7,281 nt of DNA from a bacterium (GCA_030824255.1 JAVBYB010000417.1:1-7281); one strand, 5' to 3'; counted from the stretch's first letter, positions 1 through 6,472 are shown. Translations and numbers: made by a program. Notes: generated by a model from the letters alone, not told the origin.

Positions 1-821
1 CGGCCAGCCTCGAGGCGGCGATCGCGCAGGTGAAGACGGACGGCAAGCTCAAGCCCCGTGCGATCATTGCGGTCGACCTGTTCGGGCAGCCGGCGGATTA
101 TCCGGCGATTTCGGCGATTGCGAAGAAACATGGGCTGAAGCTGATCGCGGACCAGGCGCAGGGCTTTGGCTGCACGCTGCATGGCAAGCAGCCGCTGGAC
201 TGGGCGGATGTGGCGACGGCGTCGTTCTTCCCCGCCAAGCCGCTCGGCTGCTATGGCGATGGCGGCGCGGTTCTGACGAACGACGATTCGCTGGCAGGCC
301 TGATCGACTCGATCCGCATCCATGGCAAAGCCAGCGCGGAAGACATGGCCGCGAAGAAGTACGACAACGATCCGCGCTATCTGAACATGCGCATCGGCGT
401 GAACTCGCGGCTGGATGCGCTGCAGGCCGCCATCCTGTCGGAGAAACTGAAAATCTATCCGGACGAGTTGCAGAAGCGCGATGCGATCGCAGCGCGCTAC
501 AATGCCGGGCTGGCGAGCCATGTGCGGCGCGTGCCGAGCGTGATCGCGGGCGGTTTCTCGAACTGGGCGCAGTACACGATCGAGAGCGACAATCGCGATG
601 GGCTGATCGCGCACCTGAAGACGGCGGGCGTGCCAACGGCGATCTACTATCCGATCCCGATTCACATGCAGGACGTCTATTCGGTTTATCCGACGGCGCC
701 GGGCGGCCTGCCGGTGACTGAGGATATCCGCAATCGCGTGATGTCGCTGCCGATGCACCCCTACCTGTCGGAAGCGGACCAGAACACGGTCATCGAGGCG
801 GTGCGCAGCTTCAACGGCTAA
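1..821 (+). CDS. DegT/DnrJ/EryC1-family PLP-dependent sugar aminotransferase, 5' partial
   Basis: The reading frame is open to the left edge (first complete codon at base 3), so the N-terminal part is missing; about 273 residues of a usual 360-400 are visible. The GTG at base 30 lies inside the protein and is not its start. Numbering from that GTG, family landmarks are the VDLFGQPAD stretch (15-23), DQAQGFG (41-47) with the Asp that contacts the PLP pyridine nitrogen, SFFPAKPLG with the Schiff-base Lys70, GDGGA (76-80) and NMRIGVNSRLDALQAAIL (119-136). The family transfers an amino group to a keto-sugar nucleotide, often for O-antigen, capsule or S-layer glycans. The FFPxKPLGCYGDGGA signature resembles the WbpE/WlbC-like branch (3-keto sugar nucleotides), but substrate assignment is inference. 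It ends tail to tail, 4 bp from the next gene, with no visible terminator. The family call is very secure, the substrate is not. Confidence 0.93.
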   Translation, partial: ASLEAAIAQVKTDGKLKPRAIIAVDLFGQPADYPAISAIAKKHGLKLIADQAQGFGCTLHGKQPLDWADVATASFFPAKPLGCYGDGGAVLTNDDSLAGLIDSIRIHGKASAEDMAAKKYDNDPRYLNMRIGVNSRLDALQAAILSEKLKIYPDELQKRDAIAARYNAGLASHVRRVPSVIAGGFSNWAQYTIESDNRDGLIAHLKTAGVPTAIYYPIPIHMQDVYSVYPTAPGGLPVTEDIRNRVMSLPMHPYLSEADQNTVIEAVRSFNG

Positions 822-825
822 GCGG

Positions 826-1455
826 CTACATCGGGCCCGGCGACGGCGTGACCGGCGGCGCGCCCTTGTCGCCGGCCGCGCGGATCTGCACCGAGCGCAC
901 GTCCATCACGCGATGCTTGTCGGGCGACACGGGACGGATGCCGACATAGTCATAGCCTTCCTCGCGGCCGCGGCGGGGCGTGAAGAAGGTGAGGGTGTAG
1001 GGCTGGAATTCAGCTGTCAGCGTGAAGGGTTGCCAGCCGCTCTCGCCTTCCACCTTCGCGAAATAGTTGGCTTCGAACTGGCTCGCCGGGAATTCACCGG
1101 TGGAGCGCGCCTCGATGATCACCTCGATCGGCCGCGATTCCAGTGCGAATTCGAGGTCTTCCGCCAGCACGAGATGCGGGCCGAGGCGCGGGTCCTCGTA
1201 ATTGGCCGTCGACTGGCGGTCGATGCGCAGGAAGGGCGCGCCGCCCTCCGGCGAGATCAGGTCGATATCCACCCCGCCCAGATCGCCGACGATGACACGG
1301 TTCAGCTCCTTGCCCGTGATCGTGACGTCCAGCGCATCCCGCCCGCCCGCGCTCACCGGCCCGCTCGGCAGGCGCTCGCCATAGGGATCAATCGCCACGA
1401 AGACGAAGGCGCTGGCCAGCGCGGCCGCAAGCGGGAAGAAAATGAAATCACGCAT
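826..1455 (-). CDS. Membrane-anchored hypothetical protein with probable beta-sandwich ectodomain
   Basis: I do not recognise a named family. From the ATG at 1455 the product is 209 residues. It starts with a short charged end (MRD), then a hydrophobic segment at about residues 4-21 (IFFPLAAALASAFVFVAI), which would act as an uncleaved signal anchor; there is no lipobox cysteine. The rest is polar, rich in alternating hydrophobic residues, with aromatic-rich strands near the C-terminus, consistent with an all-beta, galactose-binding-like (jelly-roll) fold outside the cytoplasm; that fold is inference. The frame stays open up to 1548, but the start at 1455 is preferred: it has an AGGA Shine-Dalgarno four bases upstream, puts the hydrophobic segment at the N-terminus, and avoids overlap with the divergent gene. 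It lies next to a sugar aminotransferase, so a cell-surface role is possible but not shown. Confidence 0.75.
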   Translation of the reverse strand: MRDFIFFPLAAALASAFVFVAIDPYGERLPSGPVSAGGRDALDVTITGKELNRVIVGDLGGVDIDLISPEGGAPFLRIDRQSTANYEDPRLGPHLVLAEDLEFALESRPIEVIIEARSTGEFPASQFEANYFAKVEGESGWQPFTLTAEFQPYTLTFFTPRRGREEGYDYVGIRPVSPDKHRVMDVRSVQIRAAGDKGAPPVTPSPGPM

Positions 1456-1472
1456 GGCGTCCTGCCTACCCC

Positions 1473-1486
1473 GGCGCTTAAGCGCC
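1473..1486. promoter_or_regulatory. Perfect 14-bp palindrome between divergent genes
   Basis: The sequence GGCGCTTAAGCGCC is fully self-complementary. It lies 17 bp upstream of the leftward gene's start (1455) and 56 bp upstream of the rightward gene's start (1543). Such placement fits an operator for a dimeric regulator, or a small RNA hairpin (5-bp stem, TTAA loop) in the leftward leader. Neither role is demonstrated, and I could not assign convincing -35/-10 boxes around it. Confidence 0.35.
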
Positions 1487-1542
1487 CGTAAATCCTCCCG
1501 TCGCAGGGTCAGATTGAACGCACCCCTATCGAGCGCGCGCTG

Positions 1543-2019
1543 ATGCAACCGGCCTCCACCCTGAGTTCAGCGAGGCTGCGGGCCGCGAACATCAACCCCG
1601 TCACCGGGCTCGCGACCGACTATCTCAATCATTACAACGAGATAGCCATGCTGGTCGCCACATTGAGCGACATGCCCGACATGCGTGAGGCCATCCTGGA
1701 GTGGCATCCGGTCGGCTACCCCACGCATTTTCACAATTCGGGCTTCAGCGAGCGCGGCCTTGCGATTGCGGCCTATGTGCTCGCCTCCGCCGAGGTCAAA
1801 CGGGAATTCCGCATCGCCCAGGCCGACCTCGATTCGCGCATCGCTGGCGTCCAGCAACGGCTTGCTGACGCCCCTGACCTCGCAGGCGAGATCGCCAGCG
1901 AGGCCGCCGGCATCTTCGCCGACATCGCCCGCCTCGGCGGCGTGATCAATGGCGGCAAGGCGGCGCCCCTCCTGCAGCAATCTGCTGAACAGGACCTGGT
2001 GGACTCGCTGTTTGCCTGA
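1543..2019 (+). CDS. Conserved hypothetical protein (NPVTGLATDYLNH-type, alphaproteobacterial)
   Basis: The product is 158 residues, soluble, with no signal peptide or membrane segment. Residues 18-33 (NPVTGLATDYLNHYNE) followed by an acidic and Met-rich helix, a WHP motif (54-56) and HFHNSGF (62-68) match my memory of a small hypothetical family common in alphaproteobacteria; function is unknown and the family recall is unverified. The second half (about 70-158) reads as mainly helical. The ATG at 1543 is the only reasonable start ahead of the conserved block, but its Shine-Dalgarno is weak (a GAG about nine bases upstream). The conserved His residues at 55, 62 and 64 could bind metal, which is speculation. 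It is divergent from the anchored protein and followed after 68 bp by the GNAT gene, so the two may be cotranscribed. Confidence 0.8.
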   Translation: MQPASTLSSARLRAANINPVTGLATDYLNHYNEIAMLVATLSDMPDMREAILEWHPVGYPTHFHNSGFSERGLAIAAYVLASAEVKREFRIAQADLDSRIAGVQQRLADAPDLAGEIASEAAGIFADIARLGGVINGGKAAPLLQQSAEQDLVDSLFA

Positions 2020-2026
2020 CGCCACA

Positions 2027-2071
2027 TAGGGCCTGAACCCAGATTGGGCCTGACCCCAAATAGGGCTGGTC
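2027..2071. repeat. Short tandem array, 17-bp period, about 2.6 copies, with nested hairpins
   Basis: Three units begin at 2027, 2044 and 2061: TAGGGCCTGAACCCA, TTGGGCCTGACCCCA and TAGGGCTGG, each 17 bp from the next. The middle unit is itself a hairpin, TTGGG (2044-2048) pairing with CCCAA (2055-2059), and CCCA/TGGG (2038-2041 with 2045-2048) offers an alternative pairing. It fills most of the gap between the hypothetical gene and the GNAT gene, and ends just before the latter's ribosome binding site. There is no T-run, so it is not a classical terminator. Confidence 0.6.
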
Positions 2072-2075
2072 GAGC

Positions 2076-2081
2076 AAGGAG
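2076..2081 (+). promoter_or_regulatory. Shine-Dalgarno AAGGAG for the GNAT gene
   Basis: AAGGAG lies six bases before the ATG at 2088, an optimal spacing, and fixes that start. It is the strongest ribosome binding site in the left half of the window and contrasts with the weak site of the gene upstream. Confidence 0.8.
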
Positions 2082-2087
2082 TCCGCC

Positions 2088-2402
2088 ATGGTTGAGGTAC
2101 CGCACGTCGAGATCGCGATCACGCGCGAGGACAATCCCACAGGCGGCCGTTACGTCGCCCGCATCGAAGGCAAGCCCGAGGCCGAGATGACCTTCTCCAA
2201 GGCCGGCGAGAAGATCCAGATAATCGACCACACCGGCGTGCCGACCGAACTCGGCGGCCTCGGCGTCGGCAAGGCGCTGGTCGAGTACATGGTGCACGAT
2301 GTGCGCGCACGGGGCCTCAAGGTGATCCCGCTTTGCCCGTTCACGAAGGCGACGCTGGAGAAGCATCCCGAGTGGCAGGATATCCTTCAGAATCCGTTCT
2401 GA
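2088..2402 (+). CDS. Small GNAT-fold N-acetyltransferase-like protein (COG2388/NATD1-YidJ type)
   Basis: The product is 104 residues, the normal length for this minimal GNAT family, which lacks the N-terminal part of larger acetyltransferases. The order is a beta-hairpin region with YVARIEGKPEAEMTF (22-36), an IIDHTGVPTELGG segment (45-57), the acetyl-CoA pyrophosphate loop at 57-62 (GLGVGK) leading into helix ALVEYMVHDVRARG (63-76), and the family's VIPLCPF motif (79-85) with Cys83, followed by HPEW (93-96). Members are known as putative acetyltransferases; their acceptors are generally undefined, so a substrate is not proposed. The motif-A loop reads GGLGVG where many relatives have RGRGIG, losing the first arginine. 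It has a good Shine-Dalgarno. It converges on the carboxyltransferase gene with only 15 bp between stop codons and no terminator-like hairpin there. Confidence 0.9.
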   Translation: MVEVPHVEIAITREDNPTGGRYVARIEGKPEAEMTFSKAGEKIQIIDHTGVPTELGGLGVGKALVEYMVHDVRARGLKVIPLCPFTKATLEKHPEWQDILQNPF

Positions 2403-2417
2403 GGGTGTGATCGCCTG

Positions 2418-3980
2418 CTATGGCCGCATGCCGTTTGCGCGCGGACCTGTCTTCAGCACGCGATAGGCATGGCGCACAAAGTCCGCCACCAGCGGCCGCG
2501 TATCGCGCGGGTCGATGATCTCCTCCGCGATGAAGGCTTCGGCCGTGCGGAAGGGCGAGCGCATCGCTTCGAACCTGGCATAGAGGGCTTTCAGCTCGGC
2601 TTCCGGATCGTCCGCTGCTTCAAGCTGCCGCTTGTAGGCGGCCTCGATGCCGCCCGCCATCGGCAGGCTGCCCCAGTCGCCTGACGGCCAGCAATAGCGC
2701 CAGCGCGTCTTCGTCGGATTGAACATCGCCGAGCCTGCGAGGCCATAGGCCTTGCGGATGACGACCGGCAGGATCGGCGTCTGCGCCTGATAGATGGCCG
2801 CCATTGCGCGCACGCCTTTCCGCGTCACGCCGGATTTCTCGTGCTTCACGCCGACGGCAAAGCCGGGGCAATCGACGAAATGGATCACCGGCAGGTGAAA
2901 TGTGTCCGCCAGATCGATGTGCCGGATAACCTTGTCGCACGCATCCGCCGTCCATGCGCCATCGAGGAAGAATGGATCGCCCGCGATGATCGCGACCGGA
3001 TGCCCGTCGATGCGCGCAAGGCCGGTGACGACCTGACGTCCCCACAGCGCGCCGATCTCGAAGAAACTTGATTTGCCGTCTTGGCCGCGATCGCAAACCG
3101 CCTCGATGATCCTGCGCGGCATGTAGGGCGTCTTGCCGTCCTTGGGCACGATGTCGATCAGGAAGTCTTCCTTACGGTTCGGATCGTCATCAGAGGCAAG
3201 AACCGGCGGAAGCTCTTCCACGTTTGCGGGCAGGTAGGAGAGAAAGCGCCGTGCCTGCGCGAAGGCTTCGTGTTCCGAATTGACGACGTTGTCGACGACG
3301 CCATTGCGGCCCTGAATCTCCCAGCCGCCCAGGCCTTCCTTGTCGACGGTCTCGCCAATCGCCTTCGCCACCGGCGGCCCGGCCACGAACACCTGGCTCA
3401 AGCCCTTCACCATCACCGAGAAGTGGCTCGCCGCCACGCGCCCCGCGCCAAGACCCGCGCACGGGCCCAGCGCCAGCGAGACGACGGGCGAGCGCGCCAT
3501 GTTGGCCACCAGCCATTCCCATGCGGGCGTTGTCGGAATGTAGGTGCGTGGATTGGCTTCCATCGACTTGACGGAGCCGCCGCCGCCCGTGCCGTCGATC
3601 ATGCGCACGATCGGCATGCCGTATTCGTGGGCCATCTGCTCGGCCATCAGCATCTTGCCTGCGATGGAGGCATCCGACGCGCCGCCGCGCACGGTGAAAT
3701 CATCGCCGAGAATCACAGCCGGCCGCCCGTCCAGCGTCGCGCGCCCGAACACCATCGTGGCGGGCAGGAATTCCGCGATCTGCTCATCAGGTCCATAGCC
3801 GGCCTTGCCCGCGATCTTGCCGACCTCGTGGAAGCTGCCGGGGTCGGCCAGGAAGGCCACCCGCTCACGTACCGTCAGCTTGCCCATGCCGCGCTGCCGG
3901 GAGACGCGTTCCTCGCCTCCCATCTGCTCGGCCAGCCGCTCGCGCGCCCGCAATTCGTCGATGTGGCTTTTCCAGCTCAT
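2418..3980 (-). CDS. Acyl-CoA carboxylase carboxyltransferase (beta) subunit
   Basis: The product is 520 residues, the usual length for PccB/MccB-type subunits. These transfer the carboxyl group from carboxybiotin to an acyl-CoA in the cytoplasm, as part of a complex with a biotin carboxylase/BCCP subunit. Both crotonase-like lobes are present. The N-lobe has GKLTVRERV (33-41), GDDFTVRGG (92-100) and the oxyanion loop LGPCAGLGAG (171-180); the C-lobe has FVDCPGFAVG (368-377), RKAYGLAGSAM (409-419) and YCWPSGDWGSL (429-439). The start has a Shine-Dalgarno (AGGGAGA, four bases before ATG). Oddities: the N-lobe segment usually reading SGGAR is DGTGGGGSVKSME here, and the C-lobe pocket residue that is Asp in propionyl-CoA types (YGGAYDVM) appears to be Ser417. 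Substrate is therefore unassigned: propionyl-, methylcrotonyl- or another acyl-CoA. No alpha subunit lies within view on either side. Confidence 0.93.
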   Translation of the reverse strand: MSWKSHIDELRARERLAEQMGGEERVSRQRGMGKLTVRERVAFLADPGSFHEVGKIAGKAGYGPDEQIAEFLPATMVFGRATLDGRPAVILGDDFTVRGGASDASIAGKMLMAEQMAHEYGMPIVRMIDGTGGGGSVKSMEANPRTYIPTTPAWEWLVANMARSPVVSLALGPCAGLGAGRVAASHFSVMVKGLSQVFVAGPPVAKAIGETVDKEGLGGWEIQGRNGVVDNVVNSEHEAFAQARRFLSYLPANVEELPPVLASDDDPNRKEDFLIDIVPKDGKTPYMPRRIIEAVCDRGQDGKSSFFEIGALWGRQVVTGLARIDGHPVAIIAGDPFFLDGAWTADACDKVIRHIDLADTFHLPVIHFVDCPGFAVGVKHEKSGVTRKGVRAMAAIYQAQTPILPVVIRKAYGLAGSAMFNPTKTRWRYCWPSGDWGSLPMAGGIEAAYKRQLEAADDPEAELKALYARFEAMRSPFRTAEAFIAEEIIDPRDTRPLVADFVRHAYRVLKTGPRANGMRP

Positions 3981-4109
3981 GGGGTCTCCCTGAACCCGAA
4001 CCTAGCGAGGCGACGGGCAGGGCGCGAGTGGGTCGTCCACATTCTGCGTTGCGCTCGGCCGTGGGCTGCGCGACAAACGTACAGGTAAATCGACACAGGA
4101 GCTGTCACA
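3981..4109. promoter_or_regulatory. Divergent intergenic region between carboxyltransferase and SCP2 genes
   Basis: These 129 bp must hold the leaders of the leftward carboxyltransferase gene and the rightward SCP2-hydrolase pair. I see ribosome binding sites at both ends. A TTGCGC at 4049-4054 with a weak GACAAA 17 bp later could be a rightward promoter, but the -10 match is poor and I do not press it. An imperfect inverted repeat (GTTGCGC with GCGCGAC, 4048-4073) overlaps the same place. No coding potential that fits the neighbours is apparent. Confidence 0.45.
4097..4101 (+). promoter_or_regulatory. Shine-Dalgarno AGGAG for the SCP2 gene
   Basis: AGGAG sits eight bases before the ATG at 4110 and supports that start. 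Confidence 0.75.
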
Positions 4110-4412
<303 letters not shown>

Positions 4413-4416
4413 ACCG

Positions 4417-5376
4417 ATGGGCGACGGCGCATCGCCGGAAGCGGGCCGGGGCGGGGACATGGTCCTTGTGCCCGGCAATCCGCCTCCGGAAGGCGCCGAG
4501 ATCATCTGGTACAAGGGCGAGGGCGGCATCCGCCTCCGCATGCTCTACGCTCCGGCAATCACGGCCAGCGCCCGCGCGCTGGCCGTCGTCTGTCCGGGCC
4601 GCACCGAATCGATCGAGAAGTATTTCGAGGTGCAGCGGGTTCTGCAGGCGAAGGGCTTCGCCATCGCCTGCTTCGACTGGCCGGGGCAGGGGCTCTCGGA
4701 TCGGCCGCTGAAGAATCCGATCCGTGGCCACGTCACCAGTTTCAATACCTATGTGGACGGCCTCGTGCGCGGGCTCGACGCGATCAAGGATCGCGCGCCC
4801 GAGCCGCGCATCGTCGTCGCGCACTCCATGGGCAGCGCGATTTCGCTGGAGGCCATGCGCACGGGCAGGCTGGAAGCGAAGCTTGCAGCGTTCTCTGCGC
4901 CGATGTGGGGCATTCCCGTGCCTCCCGCGCTGCAGACCTTCGCGCGCACCGTGAACGCATTCGGCCTCGGCACATTCCCGGCGCAGCCGGAAACGAAGGA
5001 AGAGGTGTTCGAGGGCAATCCGTTCACGCACGACTTCGGGCGCTGGGGCCTCTATCGCCGTCTCGTCAACGCTGAACCCGGCCTTGAGCTGGGCCAGCCG
5101 ACGATCGGGTGGGTCGTCGCCTCGCTCGATGTCTGCGAGGGCTTCCTGAAGCCCGGTGCGCTCGACCGGGTGAAGGCTATGCCAATGCTGGTCGCCACGG
5201 CGAGCGAAGAAGCCATCGTTGATCCGCTGGCGGCGCCTCGTGTCGCGGCCCTGCTGCCCAACGCGCGCCACCTGCCGGTGCAGGGCGCAAGCCACGAGAT
5301 CTTCATGGAGACGGACGAACGCCGCGCCATCTTCTGGCAGGCTTTCGACGAACTCTGCACGCAGGCGGGCGTCTAG
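4417..5376 (+). CDS. Alpha/beta hydrolase, lysophospholipase/monoglyceride lipase-like (COG2267)
   Basis: The product is 319 residues, cytoplasmic, with no signal peptide. It follows the serine-hydrolase order of the PldB/monoglyceride lipase class: VVCPGRTESIEKYFEV (57-72) forming the oxyanion region, DWPGQGLSDR (87-96), the nucleophile elbow VVAHSMG with Ser137 (AHSMG in place of GHSMG), a lid-like insert (about 165-235), the acid region ASEEAIVDP (262-270), and the catalytic His293 in GASHEIFMETDERR. The expected activity is release of fatty acid from a lysolipid or monoacylglycerol; no specific substrate is proposed. The start at 4417 has no strong ribosome site, and an in-frame ATG at 4459 behind GGCGGGGAC is a real alternative (305 residues, losing only a Gly/Asp-rich leader). 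It forms a unit with the SCP2 gene. Its stop overlaps the stop of the convergent gene. Confidence 0.92.
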   Translation: MGDGASPEAGRGGDMVLVPGNPPPEGAEIIWYKGEGGIRLRMLYAPAITASARALAVVCPGRTESIEKYFEVQRVLQAKGFAIACFDWPGQGLSDRPLKNPIRGHVTSFNTYVDGLVRGLDAIKDRAPEPRIVVAHSMGSAISLEAMRTGRLEAKLAAFSAPMWGIPVPPALQTFARTVNAFGLGTFPAQPETKEEVFEGNPFTHDFGRWGLYRRLVNAEPGLELGQPTIGWVVASLDVCEGFLKPGALDRVKAMPMLVATASEEAIVDPLAAPRVAALLPNARHLPVQGASHEIFMETDERRAIFWQAFDELCTQAGV

Positions 5377-6026
5377 GCGCTTTCGCTCTTCAGCGGGGCG
5401 TCGCCCTCGACCATCTGCCGCAAGCGGCGATCATTCTCCGTCTCGAACGGACGGTTGAGCACGCGCGACATCGAGGCTGCCAGCAGGCGGTTGGAGCTGG
5501 TCAGGCGACGCTGGCGGATCTGCTTGTTGCTGGGGCGGGTGAGGGCGCCGATCATCGCGGCTTCGTCTTCCACATTGTCGTGCGCGGAGAACACGTAAGC
5601 TGCAACGCCATCGGACTGGCCAAACTGTTCCATCAGCTTGCGGGCTTTCTCTTCGGGCGACGGACCGGCGAGCAGCCTGCGGACAAGAAACGCGGCCGCC
5701 AGTATCACCACGGAGCCGATCAGGACCGCCACGGCCGTCTCGACGCCGCTTGCGCGCATGTGGGTAAAGAAGCCGCTGACGAATGTAGATGCCTGCTCGC
5801 GTATGGCTTCGTTCTGGTAGGCGGCGAGGCCCACGGCGCCGAGCGCCACGCACGCCACGCGGATCGGCCAGCGCCAGGTGCGCTCGGCCTTCAACTTTGT
5901 CTGGGCGCGGAACAGATCCTGCCGCGCTTCCTTCATCATGTCGTCATGCTCGCGGGCCAGCGCCATGATTTCCACGACACTGCTCGGTTCGAGCGTAACA
6001 GGGTGTGTTCCCGCGCGCGGTCTCAA
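5373..6026 (-). CDS. Hypothetical protein with two predicted membrane segments
   Basis: I do not recognise the family. The product is 217 residues from a TTG start. Visible parts are a charged helix with coiled-coil character (about 21-50, EHDDMMKEARQDLF), a first membrane segment (about 54-70, IRVACVALGAVGLAAY), a short loop (about 71-95), a second membrane segment (about 96-115, TAVAVLIGSVVILAAAFLV), then a long basic and polar C-terminal tail (116-217). With both ends charged, a hairpin with both termini in the cytoplasm is likely. The TTG at 6026 is chosen because GGGAGGA lies just upstream; an ATG at 5966 (residue 21) is the alternative and keeps both membrane segments. It is the last gene of the hisN/TerB-like cluster, 60 bp after the TerB-like gene, and its start region lies in an inverted repeat. 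Confidence 0.75.
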   Translation of the reverse strand: MRPRAGTHPVTLEPSSVVEIMALAREHDDMMKEARQDLFRAQTKLKAERTWRWPIRVACVALGAVGLAAYQNEAIREQASTFVSGFFTHMRASGVETAVAVLIGSVVILAAAFLVRRLLAGPSPEEKARKLMEQFGQSDGVAAYVFSAHDNVEDEAAMIGALTRPSNKQIRQRRLTSSNRLLAASMSRVLNRPFETENDRRLRQMVEGDAPLKSESA

Positions 6027-6072
6027 GCGTCCTCCCAGTACAGCAAACGTGGGTACGCGCCGGAGGACGCTT
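6025..6072 (-). promoter_or_regulatory. Inverted repeat covering the ribosome binding site and start of the two-TM gene
   Basis: On the + strand AAGCGTCCTCC (6025-6035) and GGAGGACGCTT (6062-6072) are exact reverse complements, with 26 bases between; two GTAC tetramers (6038-6041, 6053-6056) can add an inner stem. In the leftward mRNA the downstream arm contains the GGAGG Shine-Dalgarno and the first two bases of the TTG codon at 6026, so the folded form would hide the start. No U-run follows, so it is not a classical intrinsic terminator. The repeat is certain, the regulatory role is inference. Confidence 0.6.
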
Positions 6073-6086
6073 CGTTCCCGGAGAAA

Positions 6087-6452
6087 TCAATAATCTTCGG
6101 GCTTTAGGCCAAGTGCGTCGGCCAGCATCCCGATCGCCTTGTTTTCCTGCAGCTCGAGCTTTCCGTCCGCCACGATTGCAGCCTGCGCCAGACGCATCAC
6201 CACGGCCTTGTCGCCGTCGCCGGAGACTTCGCTGCGGATCGTGACCAGTGCGCTGCCGAAGCTGTTGGCTTCATGAACCTCGCGGGAGGCCTGTGTCCAG
6301 GCATCGGCAATCTCCGCGTGGCCGGCATTGGTGAAGGCCGGATCGCTGGACGCCAATCTGGCAAAGCGCTGGGCTTCGGTCGGGGCAAGTCTGCCATCGG
6401 CGAACGAGACCATCGCGAAAGCGCGGGCGGCGTTGAGAAGCAGGGGGGTCAT
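6087..6452 (-). CDS. TerB-like domain protein (TerB/DjlA-N superfamily)
   Basis: The product is 121 residues, all helical in appearance, with no signal peptide. It matches the TerB-like fold, known from tellurite-resistance TerB and the N-terminal part of DjlA-type co-chaperones, in which helical repeats carry acidic metal-binding motifs. Two equivalent motifs are visible: ADGRLAPTE (18-26) and ADGKLELQE (95-103), each an Asp-Gly pair with a Glu seven residues after the Asp. Divalent metal binding is therefore plausible from family knowledge. A true tellurite role is not implied, since no other ter genes are present. The ATG at 6452 follows AGGA eight bases upstream. It lies 20 bp after hisN and 60 bp before the two-TM gene, consistent with one transcript. 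The protein could act as a cytoplasmic sensor or partner for its membrane neighbour, which is inference. Confidence 0.8.
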   Translation of the reverse strand: MTPLLLNAARAFAMVSFADGRLAPTEAQRFARLASSDPAFTNAGHAEIADAWTQASREVHEANSFGSALVTIRSEVSGDGDKAVVMRLAQAAIVADGKLELQENKAIGMLADALGLKPEDY

Positions 6453-6472
6453 GCGGTCAATCCTGTAGGGGG

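Noticed and set aside
913..1491. Plus-strand open frame over the anchored hypothetical protein
   Set aside because: The minus-strand gene has a clear start, ribosome site and signal anchor; the plus-strand product is Arg-rich and looks like a shadow. Since the minus gene is of unknown family, this is slightly less certain than the other cases.
1456..1548. Longer form of the anchored protein starting at 1548
   Set aside because: It would overlap the divergent gene, add a basic stretch ahead of the hydrophobic anchor and lose the AGGA site in front of 1455.
2027..2071. The 17-bp repeats as a CRISPR array
   Set aside because: Units are adjacent with no unique spacers of CRISPR length, and there are no cas genes.
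3081..4088. Long + strand open frame (335 codons) opposite the carboxyltransferase gene
   Set aside because: Its translation is rich in Arg, His and Ala with no domain, while the opposite strand encodes a complete, motif-rich enzyme. It is the usual antisense shadow of GC-rich coding sequence.
6025..6072. The inverted repeat as an intrinsic terminator after the TerB-like gene
   Set aside because: No T-run follows in the leftward direction, and the arm coincides with a strong ribosome binding site, so a translational role is the better reading.
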